Source: Craspedostauros australis
Lineage: Eukaryota; Bacillariophyta; Bacillariophyceae; Mastogloiales; Achnanthaceae
Length of the DNA stretch: 64,000 nucleotides
Assembly: GCA_026770025.1 (NCBI GenBank)
Contig: JAMXDE010000007.1
Coordinates: 682,001-746,000 of the forward strand
Reading direction: 5' to 3'
In this document: in pieces, positions 1 through 11,701 of the stretch
How the letters are laid out: the number at the start of each line of letters is the position of its first letter
Numbering within the stretch: the stretch's first letter is position 1
The notes under the pieces: generated by a model
Seen by the model: the letters and a program-made list of their open reading frames with translations, nothing else
Told to the model about the DNA's origin: nothing
Databases searched by the model: none
Translations under genes and position numbers: made by a program

Positions 1-681
1 GAATCGTCTCATAATAATAAACCGTGGTATTGCACACTACACTAGAATCGTTCACGGTTGTTTGTGACGACGCACCAGAATGATGTGTCTCTCCTGTGCG
101 CTGGCAGTCCATCTGCGTAAGTTTGTGATCATCGCCCATCAAGCGACTGTGTCATTGCAATATCGCTGGGAATATCCACACGATACAGTATAAAACAAGT
201 TGTTTCGGCTGGGGAGAAGGCTCTCATTGAACTTGTTGGCTCTCGGAAAACAACCACATTTCCATTCTTCTTCCGCAATTTTCTTCGATACCACCGACCT
301 CGTGTGATCCAGGTTTTGGAGTTTGGCCGACCTTCATCGTTTTTCTGTGTGATTTTGCGCGCAGTGCACCCCAACCTGATCCATTCCTCTCACCGAATCG
401 CCGCGTTCTGAGTGGTGGTTCTTCTGCTTTGCAATGCTGTGCATTCCACTCATTTCGGCACACCAGCCATCTGGCACATCATCGCACACAACTTCGTACC
501 TACGGCGGCGCTCTCAGCAAAAGCACCACAACCAACAAGCAAAAGCAAAAGCACAAGCAAGAACATCGCACGACAAGCCACGCAAGTTCCAAAGACGACA
601 GCAAACAACAACTTGAAACGTACGTACTACCCAACTCCACTCAAATCTACTCTACTCTACTCTTAGTCAATTCGATGCAAG
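1..681. other. Flank and 5' leader of the cyclin gene, no gene seen
   Basis: No open frame here resembles a known protein. The last 250 bases become rich in A and C with CAAC runs, as in the leaders of other plus-strand genes in this window, so they are probably 5' untranslated sequence of the cyclin gene. The short frames at 412-752 have low-complexity translations and no domain. Confidence 0.5.
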
Positions 682-1959
682 ATGGAAGTCGCAATGCATC
701 AGGACCGTCAACAACAACAGAACCTCTTCAATCCCCACGACCTGCGAGATGACGCCAACAGGGGAGGCCCACCCGCTCACAAAATCAGCGAAGGGGACGA
801 TGAAGACAGCAAGGTTGCATCTGTTGAGCTGGCACATGGTCCCCTTTCATTCTCAGCATCAGGATCAACATCAACATCGCGTTCGTCGGCATCAGCAGCG
901 GTATCGCTAAGTTCAGCATCGGCTCCAGATGGGTGCAACAAACGGCTTTCGTTGGATGCGCTGATCGCCGTCGAGGAGGCCGCTCGTCACGAACCCGATT
1001 TCGTAGCCCTCGCCTCGCTTCCAGCTTGCTCGACTTCTGCCTTCGATTTCAACCGGAGACAATGGCTGTGTGAATGGCTCTACAACTTCGTCGACTTGGC
1101 CAACGAATCCAGAGACATCGTGCACGTTGCCATGGGTGTCTACGACCGATACTACGCCTCCATCCTTCAACAACAACAAGTTCAACAACCACCACCACCT
1201 CAAGACACGCAGCAGCCGCATTCTCGTGAAGGAGAAGCGCGCGTGGCCATCGCGTGCCTGTTCATCGCCATCCGCATCCGCGGCAAGAGCAGCATGGGCC
1301 TGCCAAGGATCTTGGAGCTGTGCCGTTCCGCCCACACAGTGCCACAGATCGTCCACACTGGGAACAAGCTGCTCAAGCTCCTTTCGTGGCAGCACCGCTT
1401 CATCGCCCCGCGCGAGTTCATCGCCCACATTCTTCGACACGTCAAGGGATGCGTCGCATCCGACAAGATCGTCCAGATCTGGGAGAACGCATGCTTCTTC
1501 GCGGAAGTTAGTGTCATGGACAGCACCTTGATCGGCGTCCCGGCATCGCACATCGCCATGGGATGCGTGTTCAACACTATCGCCGATCTGGGGCTCTGCC
1601 ACTACACTGCCAACGAGCACTGCTCCAGGCTCTTGCGCAGCCTCTTCGGGATGTCCACTGAGTCCGCCTACTTCTGCGAGCTCACCTTCAAGATCAAGCG
1701 AGCCTACCTCCTGACATCAGAGTGCAGCCATCTGGTGGTGGGAGACGAGGCTGACCATCATCCGACTATCGCTGCCCCAGGCCCCGCCCCTGTCCCTGCC
1801 TTCGGGGACCACCACTCATCCACGGTGGTCCACGATGTTCACGACGAAGACGACAGCGACGGCGTTGCCAGCGCGAAACGAAGGTTCGACGCGCATGCAG
1901 GCACCGATGTCATCATCGGCAGCAACAGCAGCCGTAACAAGCGTCGACGATCAAGCTAA
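682..1959 (+). CDS. Cyclin, diatom-type (cyclin box protein)
   Basis: Single-exon gene, 425 aa, ATG at 682 and TAA at 1957. A cyclin box starts near residue 125 with RRQWLCEWLYNFVD and runs through HVAMGVYDRYYAS and VAIACLFIAIRIRGKSSM to LLKLLSWQHRFIAPREF. This is the usual order of a cyclin N-terminal fold that binds a cyclin-dependent kinase. A poly-Gln/Pro insert (about residues 165-185) separates two helices of the box, and a second helical region follows (about 240-345). The N-terminus is Ser-rich. The C-terminus is acidic and ends in a basic KRRRSS patch that may be a nuclear localisation signal. Diatoms carry an expanded cyclin set with such low-complexity inserts. I would place it in that group, but I cannot assign a class (A/B/D or diatom-specific). 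The role in cell-cycle control is inferred from the family. Confidence 0.85.
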   Translation: MEVAMHQDRQQQQNLFNPHDLRDDANRGGPPAHKISEGDDEDSKVASVELAHGPLSFSASGSTSTSRSSASAAVSLSSASAPDGCNKRLSLDALIAVEEAARHEPDFVALASLPACSTSAFDFNRRQWLCEWLYNFVDLANESRDIVHVAMGVYDRYYASILQQQQVQQPPPPQDTQQPHSREGEARVAIACLFIAIRIRGKSSMGLPRILELCRSAHTVPQIVHTGNKLLKLLSWQHRFIAPREFIAHILRHVKGCVASDKIVQIWENACFFAEVSVMDSTLIGVPASHIAMGCVFNTIADLGLCHYTANEHCSRLLRSLFGMSTESAYFCELTFKIKRAYLLTSECSHLVVGDEADHHPTIAAPGPAPVPAFGDHHSSTVVHDVHDEDDSDGVASAKRRFDAHAGTDVIIGSNSSRNKRRRSS

Positions 1960-3040
1960 GATAGAGCACAACAACACTGTTGGATTCTCTCTCCCACAGA
2001 CACAGGCACACACGCCATTGTCGTACCATAGGGTAGCAATATATTATATATAAGACGTAAATGTACAGCTGAAACCATCTCTCTTGCGACGAAGCGGCGC
2101 CGTGTAGGAAACCCTTTGTTCCACTCTGGAGAGTACGAGATATGGTACCAACATTACACATGTATGCAACACCTTAGATGCCAATTGAAGCAGATCAGTG
2201 CGTCGGAACTGTTGACTTATCTCTGCCGCGAGACAGCTGTTGCGTGTTTCGGTGTACTGATGCTCGCGCTCGCACTTGCACTCGTACCATACGTACCATC
2301 TATTGGTAGTTCAACAAAGGACAAACAGGACTTTGCAACCCAAGGAGGAGCCCAACATCGCTCCCTTGGTCTGGCACTGAAATACTCCTCCTTGCGATCT
2401 TGGTTCGCGACACGCTCGTTGAACTTGGAGACGTCCAGTTCTGTGTATTGGGAGGTCGCATGCGACGCGTGCCACGTACGTACATCCGCCGATCCTGTTC
2501 TCCGCAAAGCAACGCTCTTTGGTGCCACATCCAAATGTTTTGGTTGAAGGCGACAGCAACCAGCATGAAGCACAGGGGACGTGGGAGATGGAAGGCTCCT
2601 CGCAGAGTATCCGCAGGTACGCAGCAGGCTCTCCTCTGCAGCAAATTCTCTAGAGTACTATAATAGGTACGAGATCGTAGTCGGCACATGGCGATATGCT
2701 TCATTCCACTCGGCCCGGCGTTTCTCTCCCATGAAACACTCTGTGCTCTCGAGTATAGTAGCTCGTACGATGCTTCAGCATCAATCCTCTCGTTTTCCTC
2801 TCCTTCTGTGAAGGATCATTGGACATGAGCAGAAGCACAGGTGGTGTCTGGCCATGGAACCTCGAAGAGACACGGAACCCTCTTACCTACAAGAGACTGT
2901 GGTACTCGAAGAATGTGTACTAATACCTGTGCTCGTAGACGGAAGAACTGTTGTTCGACGAGCATCGTACCAGTACGCAGACTCGTGTGACACTCCCATC
3001 CATAGGTACGCTGCCGAGAAGATTCATCTCACGTGATTGG
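1960..3040. other. Intergenic region between convergent genes, no gene seen
   Basis: About 1.1 kb between the 3' ends of the cyclin (+) and the RRP43-like gene (-). Open frames occur on both strands (for example 2116-2547 + and 2300-2704 -), but they overlap one another and show no family motif. The stretch is dotted with CGTAC/GTACG words, such as those near 2286, 2475, 2768 and 2966, a pattern found in most flanks in this window. Confidence 0.45.
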
Positions 3041-4458
3041 CTACGACTTCTGCATCACCCGTAGCAGCTCATTCGATCGATCTTCCGCCATCTTGGACAG
3101 AACTGCGAAATCGCTGGGATCGAGCGGGATCGGTGATGTGAATTCTATCTGAGTGAGCTTGGATGGCACATGGATCGTTATCGTGATTGTGCCTTCCATC
3201 AGTGCCATTTCCTGCTTGGTGGGATCCACCAGAAATCGCTTCGCAGCATCGTTGTCACCGTCATGATCATCATTATGGACGTCATCAAGTCCATGCTGTT
3301 GGTGCTGCCGAATGATGCCGACTGTGAGCGAGAATCGAAGCTCGGATTTGGACTGTCGCTCCTGCGCTTGCGCTTGCGTTTCGGCGTCATTCTTGTCATC
3401 AATTTGCATGTCATCCGCATCCGGATTCTTGATTGGTCGTCGGATCCATGTCTTGGCTGGATCCTTCTTCCACCACAGTTTGCCCGCCTGCTCTTCCAGA
3501 TCCACCCCGAGCACAGGCAGCTTGGTATCATTCCATGCCGCCATGCAGGCCAGCAACGAGGCATCCATGAGATTGCCATCGTCTTGCAGTATCAGGACAG
3601 TGACGATCAACCGGATCGTGGCGCGTCCCGTGAGCAAATTCAGGTACGGCGGGATGAATTCGGAGAGCTGTCGCTGCAGCCAGGATTGCAGGTACGACGC
3701 ATTGGTGGTGCTGCAGGTTCTGTTCCCGCCATCGTCATTTCTGTTGCGTCCTTTGCGGTGCACCTGCACCACGACATCGCCATGATCAGGTGCAGTCGGC
3801 GTTGGCTGTCCGATCTCGATGGTGTTCGCAGCGATGATCTTGGTGCTTCCCAGCTGAATCGATGCGGAGCCCAAGGAATGCTTGAGGATGGAGGTGACGA
3901 CCGACGTCGTGCGAGGCTGGGAAAACGAACGGCCATCCGTCCGTGTGCTTTGCGCCCAGAACGCATTTGCATGTGTCTGCGCATGCATTTGTCATGGGGA
4001 GGTTGTGCCCAAATTCGAAAATCACCATTCCACGAGTATTGGTCGTTCAGAGTGCCATGTTGGTCGGTTGGTTGATTTGTCAGCGCATCGGAGTCGCAAT
4101 TTGTGAGGGAGAGTCGGTGAGCATCACAGTTAGTCCATCGATCGATCAATCAAGTGCACAGCACAAGGCGTAAGGGCACGAAGCGAAAAAGCGTTCGTGA
4201 GAGATGAAGTTCAAATGGTATTATGCAATAGATGAGGGGATCGAAGCTGAATGAGCAAATCGGTGCTTGTTTCCAGGACACATGGGCACAATACTCGTAC
4301 GACCTACGAGTTGGAAGCATTAGTAGGTAGGCACGTACCTGCGGCAGCAACGCCTGGATGATCTGATCCGATTGCTGGGATGGCAAACCCAGCATCTTTG
4401 TCAAGTAGCTCTTCGACGTCACTTCGCCCCGAGGCATTTCCACAGATGTCGAAGTCAT
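3041..4458 (-). CDS. Exosome complex component RRP43-like (RNase PH fold)
   Basis: Two exons are inferred. Exon 1 is 4458-4339 (ATG at 4458, 40 codons), ending in CTGCCGCAG before GTACGTG. The intron is 4338-3977 (362 nt). Exon 2 is 3976-3041 (TAG), after an acceptor reading GCGCAG. Both junctions are phase 0, giving 351 aa. The exon 2 start gives TRTDGRSFSQPRTTS, which matches the R-P-D-G-R...R-T-T opening of RNase PH-like exosome ring subunits. It continues with GSASIQLGSTKIIAANTIEIG, then DGNLMDASLLACMAAW, a typical RRP43/RRP42 segment, and a C-terminal block with GTITITIHVPSKLTQIEF. Such subunits form the catalytically inert hexameric ring of the RNA exosome in nucleus and cytoplasm. A polar insert (about residues 195-260, with QAQAQERQ and HNDDHDGDND) is longer than in animal homologues. 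RRP43 is preferred over RRP42/RRP45 on overall motif feel, not on an alignment. Confidence 0.75.
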
Positions 4459-6341
4459 GTTGATAGAATAGGTTGCCGAAGCTCGCGCCAATGGCTTTCG
4501 TCGGTTCTTCGATGTTCAATTGTTGGTGCAATGGACCGTGCGTGTTGGGAGATAAGGTTGGGGGATTGGCGCGCTGTTGCTTTTGTGCAATTCTACTCTG
4601 TTCGCAACGGTTAGAAGCACAATACAAGTTTTCCTTTCCTTTCCTTCTCTGTTTCGTTCTTGGGACGGCATCACTCCGAGCAGTGACTGTCATGGTCGCT
4701 TCCTCTCATGGCGGATGGAGTGGTTGTTGTGGTTGTTTTCGGTGGTTTTGATGTTGTTGGTGTTGTCGATGTGAGAAACTCCGTCCACTCGTTGCGCCCA
4801 GCCATTTCGTGGTTGTTGGTTGGTCTTGCCTGAGTCAATCCAGTCAACTTGGTTGAAGCCAAGTGATCATATATGACTCACGCGACTAAACCAAAGCGAA
4901 TCTTCTTTTCTGTGTCGCATTCTTCCCAGGAGTGAATCTGATTGGTTGGTTTGGTGATGCCTTGATGCAATCCTTGCGAACCGCGCGGAACAGGAACCAC
5001 TTCGGATTTCATTTGGGTTCGCGAACGTGGGGTCACACCAACCCTGGTTGTCGCGGGAACGCTGTGTGCGTGGGTTTGTGTGGAGTGAAGTGGGGATCAG
5101 GACTCGCCAGCCACGATCCGCTGAACGAGAATTTAGCTCGGGTTGGTGGTGTGTCTGGTGGTGTGTGATACTTCGTTGTTGAAATTGAAGATGGCGAGGC
5201 ACGACTGTGACGCTCTTCCAACTCGTCCGCGTTAGTTTTGCCTGCACAAGAAGCACGCAAACCCAAGATAGAAACAGAGGCGACATCAGAACACAGCCAG
5301 CAACAGAGCTCGTATTGGAACGATCTACTCCACACAGAGACACACACAGAAAACAAAGATCGAGGGAGAGGGAGACAGACAGAGACAGACCAGATCGCAC
5401 CATACGTAATCGTACAGCAACACAGTCGCACTGCACAACAGTACGGCCCAAGGAGAGAGAGAGAGAGACAGAAGGGTTGTTTGAGACAGAACACATCCGC
5501 GTTTCCGTTGACAAGCACTGCGACAAAAGCAACAGAGCAGAGCAAAGAGCGCCACCGACAACCAGATCAGCATCACCAACAAAGCACAAACAGCAACAGC
5601 AAAGAACAAGAGCAGAACAGAACAGAAGCGCAACGATCACACACGGAACGAGTTTGGATCGCCGACCTCTTCTTTGCACGAGCGCGAGTACAACCTATTG
5701 GTCAGAGCAGCTCGTCTTGGATCAGACACACACAGAAGGCATCAACATCAACCTCAACAGCGACCTCAAAAGCGACCTCAACATCGACAGAATCAGCGAC
5801 CGCAGCCGCGCCCCGGAACCAACTGAAACTCCACCTGGAAACTGTCATAATCCATCCCAAGCAAAGATCGGAGTCGACAGAAAGGAACACCACAAACAGC
5901 CACACAGCCGCAACAACAGCAACAACAACAGCAACAACAACAACAACAAGGAGAGCAAATCAATCGCACAACCACAACACCACACAATCCAAATCCCAAG
6001 AAGCAGACAGCCCTCTCCGTATCTAGCACACCGCCGGAAACACCACCAAAGGCAGCGATCATAACAAGGCAGTAGGCAGGGTAGAGCAAACGTTCCGAGC
6101 CAAGTTACATCACATCACATCACCACCTGACACACATCGTTGCGCTGAGCAAAGAGAACACGAAAGGCCAGAACATAGCCACATTCACACAAGGCACACA
6201 AGACAAACACGAGAACAGCAACATCACAATCACAACACATCCACCACCACTTTCATCGCCACCCACATCACCACTCTCATCACCACTTCCACCACAAACA
6301 ACCAACAACAAACAACAAACAACAAATAAGCCACCATCACA
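4459..6341. other. Intergenic region and long A/C-rich leader of the 6342 gene
   Basis: The first several hundred bases are the promoter side of the RRP43-like gene. From about 5230 to 6341 the plus strand becomes strongly A/C-rich (CACACAG, CAACAACAG and GAGAGA runs). Two overlapping plus frames (5207-6064 and 5238-6026) translate only to polar low-complexity sequence. I read this as a very long 5' leader, or leader plus upstream promoter, of the gene starting at 6342. It is not coding on either strand as far as I can see. Confidence 0.5.
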
Positions 6342-7175
6342 ATGACCACGATTGCGAAGGACGCACCACCCACAATGGCCCCAACAGACACCTCCGTCGC
6401 GACTGACAAGATCACAGCGGCAACAACAGCATCCAGCAACGACTCCATGAGAGCTATCGGCAGAGCTGATGACGAACGATCTCTGGAGGCGCTCGAAGGT
6501 CTGGGGGCCTTCCAAAGCAAGGACGACGAAGAGGTCACGCAACCGATCAAGAGCGGCAAAACCCACGACATTCCAGCCTACACGCCCCCGCTTCGCATCA
6601 ACGCGGGAGACGGCACCAGCGCCATCCACCGCATGTCCAACAGCACGGGAAACTTCAACATCCCCCCAACCCTGCAGACGCAGCTGCGGAGCCGCCGCAA
6701 GTCAGATTCGGGCGGAATTCGCTCCGGCAGTCGGTCGCCCATCTCCGGCTCCAGACACACGGGTGCTCACTACGACGGAGGTTCGTCGATATCATCCCTG
6801 GACGACATCATCGACCCTGACATCCTCACCGACAAGATGGGATTCCTCGAGCTCGATCTCAAGCAGCAGCAGGAATGCGCGCAGAACCTCAACGCCAGCT
6901 TCTCCAACCTCCCGCCAGTCACTGAGCGAATGAGCGAGGGCACGCTGGAGGACGTCCACGCCTTTTGCGACGTGCGATCGGGACACGGCAGCATATCGCG
7001 GGGCAACTCCATCACGACAGGCGGAGAAGTCTCATCCAACGTGCTCGAGCCGCTGGAGGAGTGCGACAACGAAGACGAGAATGAGACCGGTCGCGTCATC
7101 CTGACCAACATGGAGGAGATACTGGAGGCAGATGAGGAAGACCATCACGAGGCGCCCTCGGTGCCAACCATGTAG
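6342..7175 (+). CDS. Hypothetical acidic Ser/Thr-rich protein
   Basis: Single-exon frame of 277 aa from the ATG in CCATCACAATGACC to TAG at 7173. I do not recognise a domain. There is no signal peptide or membrane segment. The N-terminal 50 residues are Thr/Ala/Ser-rich. The middle carries RSRRKSDSGG and SGSRSPISGSRH, which look like phosphorylation sites for basophilic or proline-directed kinases. The C-terminal third is acidic (LEECDNEDENE, MEEILEADEEDHHE). Codon use is regular, with a strong preference for C or G in third positions, in contrast to the low-complexity leader upstream, so I take it as a real gene. It is probably an intrinsically disordered regulatory or scaffold protein, but no function can be assigned. 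Confidence 0.6.
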   Translation: MTTIAKDAPPTMAPTDTSVATDKITAATTASSNDSMRAIGRADDERSLEALEGLGAFQSKDDEEVTQPIKSGKTHDIPAYTPPLRINAGDGTSAIHRMSNSTGNFNIPPTLQTQLRSRRKSDSGGIRSGSRSPISGSRHTGAHYDGGSSISSLDDIIDPDILTDKMGFLELDLKQQQECAQNLNASFSNLPPVTERMSEGTLEDVHAFCDVRSGHGSISRGNSITTGGEVSSNVLEPLEECDNEDENETGRVILTNMEEILEADEEDHHEAPSVPTM

Positions 7176-8118
7176 GAGCAACCGATGACGTGCCCGCACC
7201 TGTTCCCACCAACATCAGCTCCCCGCTGCTGACGAGGCCGCAAACGCTTTCAACAAGCGTGGCAGCGACTTGGTACTAGTACCATGCATACTAGTCCATG
7301 CTCAGTCGTCAGCCAGTCAGCCAAGCCAAGCAAAAAGGGAACACAACACCACGATAGAGTACTCCGAGTATCCTGTACGTACGTACGCTGAAATCGCATT
7401 CCATCGTACTAGCATCCCTACAAGCATCCGTATTCGCAGTCGTAGGCACAGAACTGAATGGTAACAAATGCTTCACAATCCTTGCTGCATCCCAAGCCAC
7501 GAGCCGTGAAGTACGAGTAGGAACAAGGCTGGTCGAGTCTGCGAGTATCGTTGCTCGTGTACTCTGCTCTGTTCCGATTGACCGCACTGCCAAGTTGCGA
7601 CACTCCGGTCCGGGCAGCCTTCTTTCGTGGCTTGTGAATGCAAGTCGCCAGAGGATGATGCTCCATGCGGAATGCACACACGCACACACACACACATCCA
7701 TGAATGAGAGATTGTAATAATGAATGAATCAATGAAGCCATTGCTGCGTCAAGTCATCAACCGTCGTTTATCGTTGTAAACGGGGGGCGTGACACATTGT
7801 ACTATTAGCAACAATCATAACAGCAACAAGTAGTTACATCCACAGTCGTAATAGTAGAGCATAATAGTATCGGACAGCGTGCTCTAAGTTACTGTATGCA
7901 GGTATTTTATGATATGGTACCACTGGTTTCCCCTAATCGACTTTGCTGTCGCGGCCAGGAGTGTTGGGAGGCTGGTGATCGAGTTGTGTTGGGCGTTCAG
8001 CACCGTGATTGCGAGGAAATGCACACATTCGCAATTCGTTAGGTGTGAACTGCAGCCAACCAGAGACGGTGCCACCATGATGATGATGCCATAGCGATCA
8101 ACGCGAACATCAGCCTGA
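7176..8118. other. Intergenic region between convergent genes
   Basis: No supported gene. A CA microsatellite lies at about 7675-7695, and there is a dense cluster of GTAC words at 7271-7410, including CTGTACGTACGTACGCTG. Minus-strand frames at 7309-7741 owe their open length to the CA tract and have no recognisable product. Confidence 0.45.
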
Positions 8119-11100
8119 TCACTCCGCCGCTGGTTGTGTGTTCATCGCACCTTCTGCATCATCCGGTGGGTTGCTGACACCGCAGGTGCAGTCATACCAC
8201 CGGGATGGAACAAAAACGTCCTTCACAACTGCGATCACATCTTCCTGCAACTGCGACAGCTCATCCGCGAACGTGCCGTCCGATGCATCGGAGAATGAGG
8301 ATGACTCACCCTGAGGAGGGGCCAATTGTGTGGGAGTTCAACGGCGACATTCGAGCACAAGCGGAGGGGAACGGACACGACAATGGAATGATGGGAAACA
8401 GGTAAGTTCGACCATGGGAGACAACAGCAAAGATGCAATGCCAACGGAACGAAGAGCAAGATTCCTTGTCGTCGCGACGTACCGGTTTGAGTGTGGTATC
8501 GCTGGTGGTTGAATTCAGATCGATGGATAAGAAGGCGCTGGATGCCGGTGGTGCATCTCGTCCAGAATCACCGAGCTGTCTCGTCGCTGCTTGTGTCTGC
8601 CTCTGTGCTTGCGCGGTTCCACGAGCAGTTGATTGGCCAGCAGGCTGCTGCCTGGTAACGGCTGCCGGATTCATTCGTGGCCTCGTCGCTTGGTTCTTGA
8701 CCTGCCTTTTCGCCTGTGTCACCGCTGCCTTTAACGGAGGCGGTCTCACGGCTCGTTGCATTGGCGTGTTGGCAAGCGCCCAGCCTCGGTGAGATCCGTA
8801 TACCCTGATCTTCTTCTTCGGCGCCGCTTGACGTCCTCGGCCAATGATGCCTGTCGCTCCGGATGCTACCGCGGCGGTGGCTGTGGTCGTCGTCGTCGTT
8901 GTGGCTGTGCTCGTTTCCGGAATTACAATTCGGACCTGCTTGGTTTTGCCTGTCATCGGTACGGATGCGGTGACAGACTTGTTGGTCCCATCCAGCACGC
9001 GCGCCTTGCCATCGGCGTCGTTTCCGACCGACTTCTTCTTTCGGTTCATCGCCATGTTCTTTCGCATTTTCTTAGTCCAGCTGGCAAATCCGGTGTGCAA
9101 CGTAGTCCCAGACTTTTTCCTGAAGAAGCTCCCCTTCGACTTTGATCCGGTGGAAGAGCGCTCCTTGGTGTTGGAAGATGCAGCTTCGTCTGTGGGTGCC
9201 GATTTTGCCTGTTTCTCCTGCTCTTGAACTGAGCGTGTCACGGGCGCTGAGGATGCCGTGATCGTGGAAACGGAGGGCAGGTTGGTTGAGGACGCGAGCG
9301 AGATGTGCGACATTTTCGAGGCGTTGGATGCTGAGATGTGAGATGCATCGGATGCTGCTTGGACGTTCCTCGTTGCAGTTGGTTGCGCTGTTGAGACGGC
9401 GGCATGTGTCTTGTGTGCCCTGGACGAGTTGCTCGGCCTCTCTCTTGCGGCCTCTCGTTCCTGCTGTTGTCTCGTAGTCTGTATCGCTGAGCGCAAGGGC
9501 GAGGCGATGACCTTTGGCGTTGGCGATACCGCCGTCTGTATCTCGGGAGTGCGTTGTTCCTGTTCTCGTTCCTGTTCACGCATCCGTGATTGTGCCAGGA
9601 ACCTCTGTTCTCGCTCTTGGACCTGAAACTGAGACTGCTGATGTCGCGAGCCGGTCGATGATGTAGACGCAAACGCAAACGCAGAGCGCGATCGCGTGGC
9701 AGAGCGGACAGAGCCACCCTCCTTTCTGGGCCACCTGGTTCGACTACCATGATGGTATTGGTAATCGTTCCTGGCGTTCGTTGGTTGTCTTGTGCTGGAG
9801 GGAGCAGACCGGCTTGATCGGGATGACCCGTACGCACAACTTGCACTGGTGGATGTGGAAGATTTGCCTTGCTCCGCGGCCGTTTCGTGCCGAGCGGTTG
9901 TCATTTGCTGCATGAGCACACTGACGAGGTCAAAACTGGGCAGGGACCTCTGTTCCGCGACATCTCCTTGGCCTTCCAAGTGGTTCTTCATGCGCTCGTT
10001 GACATCGGCAACGATCTCAGCACTGTCTTCGCTGCCTTCTTGGCTGCTGATATCGCTGGCGGTGTCGCTGGCGGTGTCGCTGTCTGAGTCGGTGCTGATT
10101 TCAGCCTCTTCGTTGCTCGTGTCTTCATCACCACTGATCACGTCACCATTGACGACGAACGTAGCTGTCCCCATCGGAGCTTTCCTGGCACGCGGCGATT
10201 GGCTGATGACGGTAACCGCGTAGTTTCCTGCAGTCACACTTGTCACCGAGCTTGCGTTCGAGTGTTCGGAGGATAGCTGTCGCAGCGTCTCCTCGACGAG
10301 TGGACTGTTAGTGGAGCCGTGGGCAGACCCTTCCTCGAGCGGGCTATCAGCCTGCTCTATCTGTCGTTCGGTATGCCGTTCCACCTTCTGTTCCACCTCT
10401 TCGGCATCTGTTGAGTGGGGTGTCAGCGACCATGGCAACAGCAGCGAAGTTGGCGGCTGATGCTGTGATGGAGCAGGCGGTGGTGCCCGTGGTGGCGGAG
10501 GAGGTGGGGCTGAAAGAACGACCGGTGAAGGGCCGTCGGGAATGAAGTTGGCATGTTCTCGTGGCTGCTCGTGCTGTTCGTTGCCAACTCCTGACAGAGT
10601 TGCGGTCTCGAGGAACTCTGACAATGAGTCAAGGTCATCATCTTCGTTGAGGACACGGTCGATGGTGCTCTTGTGGAGATCTTCGCTGAAGATGGACGAG
10701 GTGTGGCGCCTCATGACTTCTCCGATGAATTGGAGCTCGTCTTCGACCGTCTCGTCATGAGGGAAATCCGTCTTGCTTCCAATGGTTGAATCTCTGCATT
10801 CCGAACCATCATCGCTGGCGCTGTCCGGCAGGAAGATCGACGAAGCCATGTCGTTACGTTGTTCTGAAATCGTGGAGAGCTCCGAAGTGGGGTCGTCTTC
10901 GGTGAAGTCCTGTTGTCTTTGGTCTTGCTGAGGCTGGTCTTCACCTGCTGGCATGCGTTCATCGAAGGCCCCTCTTTGCGTTGCCACACCATGAGCTTGC
11001 ACCAATGGCAACCCTCGATTTGTTTGTTGTATTTGTATTTGCTCCACTTCTTCTTGCTGTCGTTGTTCCAGCATAGCCGCTCCCTTGATGTCGCGATTGG

Positions 11101-11701
11101 CTGCATAGTTCCCTTCAATGACAAAGATTCGATCACGGTATTCGACCATTGGGGGCTCCATCTCATCTTCGAATGGAGTGCCAACACACACATCGATGTC
11201 GTCTCCACGCGTATCCATTGCAAGGAGTGCGGCAGCACCTGCACCTGCGACGCCAGCAGTGAGCACGCTGAACTCAGACGCTGTACGTGGCCTTTCTGAA
11301 TGGCTTCCCCTTGAACTTGTGGCTGATACTGGTGATGCAGGAGGAAGTGGGTGCTGGTTGAATGGTGAAGTTCGGTGTTCCTCGTCCACCGACATGTCTC
11401 GATGGAATGAGATGCTATCGACTTGGATTCGTTCAGCAGGTGCTGGCTCGCGTTGTGTTGCCATCACTCCGCCGGAAGAAGAAGGCTCCAGTTCCATGAG
11501 GCTCCCCGTCTCGTTCATACCCGCAATCGGGGTGGTGTCGAAATGTTGGCCGATGCCAGTGCTCACACTAGTCTCCGTATCCACGTGCACGCGCACATTC
11601 ATGTTGTCCATGTTGTCCATGTCGTCCATGTCGACGTCCTCGAGCTTGTACCAAGCGCGTGGATGCCGACCGCGGGGCCATGGTCTCTGCAACAGCTTCA
11701 T
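8119..11701 (-). CDS. Large hypothetical low-complexity protein, two exons
   Basis: Exon 1 is 11701-8483 and ends in CTCAAACCG before a GTACGTCGC donor. The intron is 8482-8311 (172 nt). Exon 2 is 8310-8119, after CCTCCTCAG. Both are phase 0, giving 1136 aa if the ATG at 11701 is used. Without the splice the frame runs 177 nt into intron before stopping. No domain is recognised. Visible features are an M-D-D-M-D-N-M repeat near the start, a Pro-rich run (about 400-425), long Ser/Thr/Gln-rich stretches, and a basic block late in the protein (KGSFFRKKSGTTLHTGFASW, KKMRKNMAMNRKKK). This looks like a disordered nuclear or cytoskeletal protein. The start is uncertain: upstream in another frame, 11822-11700 reads as a helical segment (QANIVEAIEKQEIDPKNRYN), which could be part of an unseen 5' exon. 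Confidence 0.6.

Noticed and set aside
913-1620. 235-codon minus-strand frame inside the cyclin gene
   Set aside because: Shadow of the cyclin coding strand, whose cyclin box is unmistakable.
4867-5679. 270-codon minus-strand frame with Leu/Cys/Val-rich translation
   Set aside because: It is the complement of the A/C-rich leader of the 6342 gene; composition alone keeps it open and there is no family motif.
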